A stretch of DNA of 64,000 nt, taken from the NCBI RefSeq assembly GCF_012222825.1, contig NZ_CP038017.1, positions 558,001-622,000 on the forward strand. The letters run 5' to 3'. Source of the stretch: Allofrancisella frigidaquae (GTDB taxonomy: Bacteria > Pseudomonadota > Gammaproteobacteria > Francisellales > Francisellaceae). The notes beneath the pieces are model-generated. The model made no database searches. It was not told the DNA's origin and was given only the letters and a program-made list of their open reading frames with translations. This document shows positions 57,825 to 64,000 of this stretch, one piece after another. The position numbers were made by a program, and so were the translations under genes. Position 1 is the first letter of the stretch. Each line of letters starts with the position of its first letter.

Positions 57825-59033
57825 TTGGACTTTTGGCTGATTATAGGAGTTTTTCTTGTTCTAAGTATTTATCTAACAGTAGAAAACATTATCCATAATA
57901 TAAGTGTTAGGAGTATCCCGATACGTATTCATGTGAATGGTACTAGGGGTAAATCAAGCGTTGCTAGATTAATAGCAGCTGGGGTGCGTGCTGGAGGCCA
58001 TAGGACTGTTGCGAAAACTACAGGAACTTTAGCTAGGTACATAAATGTTGATGGTTCAGAAACTCCAGTTTTTAGAATAGGTTTTAGTAATATAGCTGAG
58101 CAAGTAAAAATAATGTTTAAAGCAAAAAGAGCTAAAGCTGATGCTATAGTTATAGAATGTATGGCACTTCAACCATTATTACAATCTTTATGTGAGCTAA
58201 AATTAGTTAAAGCTACACATGGCGTACTTACTAATGCTAGACCTGATCATTTAGATGTGATGGGTCCAACAGAAAGAGATGTTGCAAAAGCTTTAGCTGG
58301 GGCAGTTCCTGTAAAGGCAAAATATTTCACAGCTGAAGATGTGCATGTTGATTTTTTCAAATATGCATGTAAAGATAGGGGAAGTGAACTTATAGTTGCT
58401 ACTGCTACTGATGCTGAGAAAATAACAGATGAAGAAATTAATAAGTTTGTATATTCTGAGTTTAAAATTAACGTAGCTTTGGCATTAAAAGTGACAGATG
58501 ATTTGGGGATACCAAGAGAAGTAGCTTTAAAAGGTATGTGGGAAGCAACCCCTGATCCTGGAGCTATGACAGAGTATAATTTTGATATTAAAGGCTCTGA
58601 AATGAATTTTGCTAATGCTTTTGCTGCAAATGATCCAGTTTCAACTAAAATGCTTTGGGATAAGCTTTATAGTAAGTATGAGAATTGTGATAAAAAAGTT
58701 TTAGTTGTCAACTGCCGAGAGGATAGAGAGGATAGGTCTAAACAGATAGCAGAAGCTATACTTGATTGGCAAGTTCCAAACTTGGTTGTTCTTATTGGAA
58801 CAGGTACAGAAGTTTTCACTTCTTTCTATAAAAAATATGCAAAATCACTTAATAAAAAGAGATCTCAAGTTATCATTTGTGAAGACAAGCAACCTCTTGA
58901 AATTCTTGAAAAAGTACACGAAACTCAAGAAGCTAACTCATACATACTTGTTGGAGTTGGTAATATTAAAGATATCGGAATGAGTTTAGTAGATTTTTGT
59001 GATAAAAGTCATAAAGAGAAGCATGGTTTATAA
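57825..59033 (+). CDS. capB: Poly-gamma-glutamate synthase subunit CapB/PgsB
   Basis: Mur-ligase-like ATP-dependent synthase, 402 aa from a TTG start (AGGGG 6 bp upstream). One N-terminal helix (about 3-22) anchors it to the membrane. The P-loop HVNGTRGKSSVARLIAAG is near residue 40, and ARPDHLDVMGPT and VNCREDREDR are characteristic. It forms the first gene of the cap locus and works with CapC. In Francisella capB is a known virulence determinant. Confidence 0.96.
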   Translation: MDFWLIIGVFLVLSIYLTVENIIHNISVRSIPIRIHVNGTRGKSSVARLIAAGVRAGGHRTVAKTTGTLARYINVDGSETPVFRIGFSNIAEQVKIMFKAKRAKADAIVIECMALQPLLQSLCELKLVKATHGVLTNARPDHLDVMGPTERDVAKALAGAVPVKAKYFTAEDVHVDFFKYACKDRGSELIVATATDAEKITDEEINKFVYSEFKINVALALKVTDDLGIPREVALKGMWEATPDPGAMTEYNFDIKGSEMNFANAFAANDPVSTKMLWDKLYSKYENCDKKVLVVNCREDREDRSKQIAEAILDWQVPNLVVLIGTGTEVFTSFYKKYAKSLNKKRSQVIICEDKQPLEILEKVHETQEANSYILVGVGNIKDIGMSLVDFCDKSHKEKHGL

Positions 59034-59076
59034 ATACGGTTTGTTTTAAAAAATTGTACATTTAATAGGAGAAAAT

Positions 59077-59541
59077 ATGGATCCATTAACTCTCTCTATA
59101 GGGATAGGTTTGATTGTTGGACTAGTCTTTGTGTCACTTTTAGGTTTATCTACAGGTGGTATGGTTGTGCCAGGTTATTTTGCTTTAGAAATGGGGGCAC
59201 CAGATAGAGTCATATTGACTATAGTTATTTCGATAGTGATTTTTGGAATAGTTAGGTTGATGTCTAAATTTATGATTATTTATGGTAGAAGAAGAATTGC
59301 TATTACAGTACTTTTATCTTTTATATTAGGGACTATATGTAATAGTATATTGTCTGAATATATGACTTCTAGTTTTTATTTCGATAATATAAAAGTTATA
59401 GGTTATATTATACCTGGCCTTATTACTTTATCTATAGATAGACAAGGTCTTATTGAGACTATAGGTTCATTATTAATAGCGTCTGTTATTATTCGTTTGT
59501 TACTGATAGTGTTGATTGGCCCTCAAATAGTAGGAATATAA
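59077..59541 (+). CDS. capC: Poly-gamma-glutamate biosynthesis membrane protein CapC/PgsC
   Basis: 154 aa with about four to five membrane segments. The start LTLSIGIGLIVGLVF and the block LSTGGMVVPGYFALEMG match PgsC. It carries the membrane part of the synthase with CapB. It starts 43 bp after capB with an AGGAG ribosome site and precedes pgsW by 3 bp. Confidence 0.94.
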   Translation: MDPLTLSIGIGLIVGLVFVSLLGLSTGGMVVPGYFALEMGAPDRVILTIVISIVIFGIVRLMSKFMIIYGRRRIAITVLLSFILGTICNSILSEYMTSSFYFDNIKVIGYIIPGLITLSIDRQGLIETIGSLLIASVIIRLLLIVLIGPQIVGI

Positions 59542-59544
59542 ATA

Positions 59545-60750
59545 ATGAAAAATATGTATTGGCATCGTAAATATTTGTCGCGTTATATAATATTGTTTTT
59601 AAGTGCATTCATGATAATTTCTTTATATATAGTAGAGAAAAATTTAGTCATCGAAACTAAAGGCTACACTCAAAAATTACAAGCAGCAGAGACCAGCAGT
59701 CAAGCTTTTAAACTTACACAAAACTTTTTTATGTCTAAAGGTTACTTATGTAAAGGTGTCGGTGATGTGACTTGTACTGGCTTGGTAGGTTTATCAATGA
59801 CAGAAATTACTACTGATTCTGGCGATTTATATTCTAAAAGGTCTTCTGTTAATCCAAATATCGCAGCGATATTTGTTAGCTGGTTGAATGAGTTAGATCT
59901 TAAAAAAGGTGATCTTGTTGCTGTTCAAGAAACTGGATCATACCCTGCTTTAGATATTGCTATGTTATCAGCAATTAAAACTTTAGAACTTAAGCCTTTA
60001 ATTATATTTTCAGCTGGTTCTTCCCAATATGGGGCTAATAGGCCTAATTTTACATGGTTAGATATCTATCATAATTTGGTAGAAAAAGGTATGTTTGATT
60101 ATCCAATTTTAGGAGCAACATTAGGGGGCTCTAGAGATAATGGTTATGGTATGACTCCTTCAGCGATTTTAAAATTAAATGACGCAATCAAGAGAAATGG
60201 TTATGAAACTATCAATGTCCCATATAAAGATGCCACGAATACTTCTGTAGAAACGCGTTTGAAAATGTATAAAGAAGCTGCTGGTGATGAAAAAATTAAA
60301 GCATATATAAATGTTGGCGGTAATATGGCGTCTATAGGACTTAAACAAATTAAGCCAGAATCAGAAAAAGAAGATAAAGATAATAAAGAAAAATCTGCAA
60401 ACACTAAATCTAATGAACAAGAAGATAGGTTTGTTAAGTTACATAGTTTTCCTTCTGGTGTAGTGAAAGATTTGCCTACTGAATATAAAAATATTAATTC
60501 TGTTGCAGTAAATTTCTTAAAAGAAGGTATTCCAGTAGTTAACATAAGAGATATAAACTCATCTATTATTAAAAAGTATGGATTAGCATATAACCCAATA
60601 GGAGTTATTCCTCCGGGGCAAGGGGCAGCTTTTTCACAAAAAAATTATAACTCGACTCTAGCAATTATTTTATTGATAATAGACATAAGTTTAGTTGTTG
60701 GGATGGCTATAATTTCAAGAAAATATTTAATTTCTTATAAAACAAAGTAG
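59545..60750 (+). CDS. Poly-gamma-glutamate system protein (PgsW-like; often named capA in Francisella)
   Basis: 401 aa. An N-terminal helix (about 14-30) and a C-terminal helix (about 370-392) bracket a periplasmic domain that begins TKGYTQKLQAAETSS. This is not the metallophosphatase-type CapA of Bacillus but fits the PgsW-like proteins found in Gram-negative cap loci. A charged linker (PESEKEDKDNKEK, about 273) is present. Its place in the operon supports a role in capsule or surface polymer assembly; mechanism unknown. Confidence 0.85.
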   Translation: MKNMYWHRKYLSRYIILFLSAFMIISLYIVEKNLVIETKGYTQKLQAAETSSQAFKLTQNFFMSKGYLCKGVGDVTCTGLVGLSMTEITTDSGDLYSKRSSVNPNIAAIFVSWLNELDLKKGDLVAVQETGSYPALDIAMLSAIKTLELKPLIIFSAGSSQYGANRPNFTWLDIYHNLVEKGMFDYPILGATLGGSRDNGYGMTPSAILKLNDAIKRNGYETINVPYKDATNTSVETRLKMYKEAAGDEKIKAYINVGGNMASIGLKQIKPESEKEDKDNKEKSANTKSNEQEDRFVKLHSFPSGVVKDLPTEYKNINSVAVNFLKEGIPVVNIRDINSSIIKKYGLAYNPIGVIPPGQGAAFSQKNYNSTLAIILLIIDISLVVGMAIISRKYLISYKTK

Positions 60751-60819
60751 AGTTGTAATTGCTTTGATTATCAAATCGATTTATCATCTATAACATTAAT
60801 ATATATTATTTATTTTATT

Positions 60820-62931
60820 ATGTTTTGTTTTTATGAACTTAATAGGCTTATCTCTAAGTATCTTCCTGACCTAGAACGTTTAAAAATAGCAGAAGCTTTT
60901 ATTTTTGGGGCAGATGCTCATGAGACTCAAGTACGTAGTTCTGGAGAGCCATATTTTACTCATCCTGTTGCAGTAGCTTGTATTTTAGCAGAAGTAAGAA
61001 TGGATGTTGACACTATTATAGCAGCGCTACTTCATGATGTTGTTGAAGATACAGAGCATACGCATCAGGAAATACAAGAGCTTTTTGGCTCTAAGGTATC
61101 ACAACTTGTTGAAGGAGTTACTAAATTAACCCAAATTAGACATAAAAATATAGCAGAACAACAGGCAGAAAATTTTCGGAAAATGCTTTTATCTGTAACA
61201 AAAGATGTCCGAGTTATATTTATTAAATTAGCTGATAGATTGCATAATATGCGTACCTTGGCACCACTTAAGCCAGAAAAGAAAAGAAGGATTTCACAAG
61301 AAACTTTAGACGTGTTTGCTCCTATCGCTCATAGGTTAGGTATTAATACTCTTAAAGAACAATTAGAGACTCTTGCTTTTCAGGGAATGTACCCTTATAG
61401 ATACCACATTTTAGATGAAAAAGTTAAAAAGGTAGAAAAAAATAAAGAAAAAGTATTTTATCAAGTTAAAGAAACTTTGGTAGATAAGTTAGGGGAGTTG
61501 GCATCTAAAGATAGCATAAAAGCACGTAAGAAAACAATTTATAGTATATATAATAAGATGCGTAAAAAAGGTATTTCTTTTGAGGAAATAATGGATATGT
61601 ATGCTTATAAAGTGATAGTTCCTAGTCGTATTGACTGCTATGTAGCTTTAGGAAAAATTCATGAACTGTATAAGCCGATACCACAACGCTTTAAAGACTA
61701 TATAGCAACCCCTAAGGCTAATGGTTATAGATCATTACATACTGTTGTCTTAGGACCTTATAATATACCGTTAGAAATACAGATTAAAACACTACAGATG
61801 GATCGACAAGCAGAATATGGTATAGCAGCTCATTGGAGCTATAAGATAGGCGAAAAAACTGATAAAGCTATACAAAGGTGGCTCAAGAAAATATCAGATA
61901 TTAACGTTTATACAGCCAGCTCTGTAGAATTTTTAGAAAATGTTAAAACAGATATGTTTAATAATGATGTTTTTGTTTTTACTCCGCAAGGAGAGATAGT
62001 TGAATTACCCCAGAATTCTACATGTATAGATTTTGCTTATTATATTCACACGGATGTAGGTAATAAATGTGTAGCTGCGAGAGTTAATAGAAAAGTAGTA
62101 TCTCTTAATTACCGTCTAAAACAAGGAGATAACATAGAAATTGTAACTTCAGCAGTAGCTGACCCTAATCCCGCTTGGTTGGATTTTGTTGAAACTGGTA
62201 GAGCTAAATCAGCAATTAAAGATTTTCTAAAACAGCAATATAAGAATGTTAATTACATTACAGGTAAGGAGTTTGTTGAGAGCAAATTACAAGAACATAA
62301 TATTGACATTAAAAGTATTCCTAATGGAATTATTAATGGCGCTTTATTTAATTATGAGGGTATAGAAACTGTAAATAGATTTTACCTGGATACTGGCTTA
62401 GGGTTAATAGATCCTACTAATTTTATTGAGTTTATAGCTAAGTATGTAGATGATATTCAACATTCGTATAGTAAATCCTCAGCATCAAAAGTGCAAATCA
62501 GATACGGAGATGACCAGCGTATAGCTGAGTGTTGTTTGCCTCTGCCTGGTGATGAAATAAAAGCAATAGTAACACAAGATAATATAGAGGTTCATAGAAG
62601 TAGCTGTAATGAATTATATAATATACTTAAAAGGGAGGGCATTAAACAGATACAAGCAGAATGGTCTGTAAATAATGATGATGAGCCTAGTTTTAGAGCT
62701 AGGATTGCTGTAACCTTAAAAAATATTCCTGGAGCAGTTGCTAAACTTACCACGACTTTAGCCAGAGAAGGCATAGATATTCGTAGTCTTGACATGATGT
62801 CTATTGATAATAAACAAGCTAAGCTTTCAGCTATAGTGGTAGTGCGTAATAGAAGAGAGCTTTATTTATTACTACGTTTAACTAGAAAATTAGATGTGAC
62901 AATAAATGTAGAAAGAATACTGAATAAGTAA
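60820..62931 (+). CDS. spoT: Bifunctional (p)ppGpp synthetase/hydrolase SpoT
   Basis: 703 aa. The HD hydrolase domain has FTHPVAVACIL and AALLHDVVEDT. The synthetase domain has RFKD in PQRFKDYIATPKANGYRSLHT, the RXKD form of bifunctional enzymes. A TGS domain (about 385-445) and C-terminal ACT-type domain (about 625-703) follow. This intact HD motif separates it from RelA. It makes and removes (p)ppGpp in response to stress. Confidence 0.96.
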   Translation: MFCFYELNRLISKYLPDLERLKIAEAFIFGADAHETQVRSSGEPYFTHPVAVACILAEVRMDVDTIIAALLHDVVEDTEHTHQEIQELFGSKVSQLVEGVTKLTQIRHKNIAEQQAENFRKMLLSVTKDVRVIFIKLADRLHNMRTLAPLKPEKKRRISQETLDVFAPIAHRLGINTLKEQLETLAFQGMYPYRYHILDEKVKKVEKNKEKVFYQVKETLVDKLGELASKDSIKARKKTIYSIYNKMRKKGISFEEIMDMYAYKVIVPSRIDCYVALGKIHELYKPIPQRFKDYIATPKANGYRSLHTVVLGPYNIPLEIQIKTLQMDRQAEYGIAAHWSYKIGEKTDKAIQRWLKKISDINVYTASSVEFLENVKTDMFNNDVFVFTPQGEIVELPQNSTCIDFAYYIHTDVGNKCVAARVNRKVVSLNYRLKQGDNIEIVTSAVADPNPAWLDFVETGRAKSAIKDFLKQQYKNVNYITGKEFVESKLQEHNIDIKSIPNGIINGALFNYEGIETVNRFYLDTGLGLIDPTNFIEFIAKYVDDIQHSYSKSSASKVQIRYGDDQRIAECCLPLPGDEIKAIVTQDNIEVHRSSCNELYNILKREGIKQIQAEWSVNNDDEPSFRARIAVTLKNIPGAVAKLTTTLAREGIDIRSLDMMSIDNKQAKLSAIVVVRNRRELYLLLRLTRKLDVTINVERILNK

Positions 62932-63011
62932 ATAGTAATTATTTACTCTTAACGTATTAATTTTAATAAATTATAGATTTTCTATTATAAGGATCATAAG
63001 GTTTTTGAATA

Positions 63012-64000
63012 ATGGGGTTAGATATTTTTCCTTTAAAATCTCCAGTTGATATTTTTGGAGTTATACTTTTAATAATTTTTACTTCGAGTCTTTTATCTAG
63101 GTTTTTGAGATTACCTAATATAATTAGTTTAATAATTGCTGGAGTTATAATTGGACCTTATGGTTTTAATATTCTTGACCAAAGTTTAGCAGTAACTATA
63201 TTTGCAAAAACAGGTTTAATATACATTATGTTTTTAGCTGGATTTGAGCTTGATGTTACAGATTTTAGAACTAATAAAAATAAGATTATTGCTTTTGGGT
63301 CGCTTACCTTTTTAATCCCTTTTATTTTGGGTTTTATAGTATTTAGTTACTTTTTTAATTTTAGTTTTCAATCTGCAGTTTTAACAGCGGTTATATTTTC
63401 AACTCACACATTAATAGCGTATCCTTTAATAACTAATTTCCCGAAGAAAAATATAATTTCAGTAGTTGTTGGTGGAACGGTGATTACAGATACTATAGTA
63501 CTTTTTATATTAGCATTTTTTACTAACATAAAGCATCAATTTATTAATGTTACTATATGGTCAGTGCTTTTTACTTTAGCACTCTATTTTATAACATTCA
63601 TATTAGTAATTTTTATTTTAGTCCCTTTTATTTCTAGAGTTTTTTTAAATAGGTTTTCAAACCAGAAAAGCTTAGTGTATATATTCGTTTTATTAATAGT
63701 TTTTGCTTCAGCGATCTTTGCTGAGAGTATGGGTATGGATATTATTATTGGAGCATTCTTTGCTGGTTTGGTTTTAAGTAATTTCTCAAATAAAATTGAA
63801 ATAGTCAAACAAGACATATATTTTATTGGTAATACGCTTTTTATCCCGGTATTTTTAATAAGTATAGGAATGATGTTTGATTATAAAATTATTTTTAAGA
63901 TGGGGTTGACCTTAACATTTTCTTTTATTGTAGTGGCGATATTTAGTAAATGGTTGGTCGCTAAATTGGTAAAAATTATGTTTAACTTTAAAAACGAAGA
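63012..64000 (+). CDS. Kef-type cation:proton antiporter, truncated by window end
   Basis: At least 329 codons from ATG 63012, running off the right edge; a TTG at 63006 is also in frame. CPA2 features include LRLPNIISLIIAGVIIGPYG at the N-terminus, FLAGFELDVTDFR, and VGGTVITDT with the charged membrane Asp. The segment FASAIFAESMGMDIIIGAFF and a long run of helices follow. It is probably a K+/H+ or Na+/H+ antiporter; a C-terminal TrkA-N domain may lie outside. Confidence 0.87.
   Translation, partial: MGLDIFPLKSPVDIFGVILLIIFTSSLLSRFLRLPNIISLIIAGVIIGPYGFNILDQSLAVTIFAKTGLIYIMFLAGFELDVTDFRTNKNKIIAFGSLTFLIPFILGFIVFSYFFNFSFQSAVLTAVIFSTHTLIAYPLITNFPKKNIISVVVGGTVITDTIVLFILAFFTNIKHQFINVTIWSVLFTLALYFITFILVIFILVPFISRVFLNRFSNQKSLVYIFVLLIVFASAIFAESMGMDIIIGAFFAGLVLSNFSNKIEIVKQDIYFIGNTLFIPVFLISIGMMFDYKIIFKMGLTLTFSFIVVAIFSKWLVAKLVKIMFNFKNE

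Overview
This 64 kb window is AT-rich (roughly one third G+C by eye) chromosomal DNA from a gamma-proteobacterium that looks like a member of the Francisellaceae. The evidence is a FopA-type OmpA-family outer-membrane protein, a capB-capC-pgsW poly-gamma-glutamate locus, and the overall gene complement. No rRNA or tRNA gene and no CRISPR array was recognised. No integrase or complete insertion sequence was seen either.

Layout. 0-3 kb: Fe-S assembly genes (sufS, an A-type carrier, a SufT-like gene), coaD and a YfhL-type ferredoxin. 3-5.2 kb: a tandem fopA duplication; the first copy lacks the OmpA peptidoglycan domain. 5.2-8.1 kb: an ankyrin-repeat protein with a papain/YopT-like N-terminus, and a small membrane protein. 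8.4-11.5 kb: thrS-infC-rpmI-rplT, with infC starting at AUU. 11.6-18.8 kb: a DedA/VTT protein, rpiA, a permease, a lipoprotein, mnmG and a split FUSC pair. 18.7-21.0 kb: a 615-aa orphan gene between two copies of the 3' end of the upstream FUSC gene. 21-37.7 kb: core genes sbcB, uvrB, a NERD gene, murI, kdsC-lptC-lptA-lptB, a FAH-family gene, an MTAP-esterase fusion, truA, hslVU, lplA and tyrS. 37.7-42.9 kb: an accessory stretch with a DUF2797 gene, a RelE/ParD-like pair, a large Ig-repeat lipoprotein and mazEF. 42.9-46 kb: glyA, darP and ispB. 46-48.6 kb: two adjacent proteins, each with a candidate Cys-His-Asp triad. 48.6-52.8 kb: a Mip/FKBP lipoprotein, ttcA, a thioesterase, a lytic transglycosylase and dacB. 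52.9-54.4 kb: a frameshifted 55-residue-repeat protein behind a 51-codon gene. 54.6-56.7 kb: oxyR divergent from a peroxiredoxin and a reductase. 56.7-64 kb: an EamA transporter, capB-capC-pgsW, spoT and the start of a Kef-type antiporter.

How it fits together. Most genes serve housekeeping: translation, Fe-S and CoA supply, LPS transport, cell-wall recycling, DNA repair, heat shock and the stringent response. Small accessory inserts sit between these core blocks. They carry effector-like or surface proteins: ankyrin plus papain-like fold, a Cys-His-Asp pair, a 55-aa repeat protein, an Ig-repeat lipoprotein, and an orphan with flanking direct repeats. The inserts carry no mobility genes. The clearest trace of how such DNA arrived is the duplicated FUSC 3' end around the 615-aa gene. 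The strongest candidates for undescribed biology are that insertion, the predicted papain-like proteins, the barrel-only FopA duplicate and the phosphorylase-esterase fusion.
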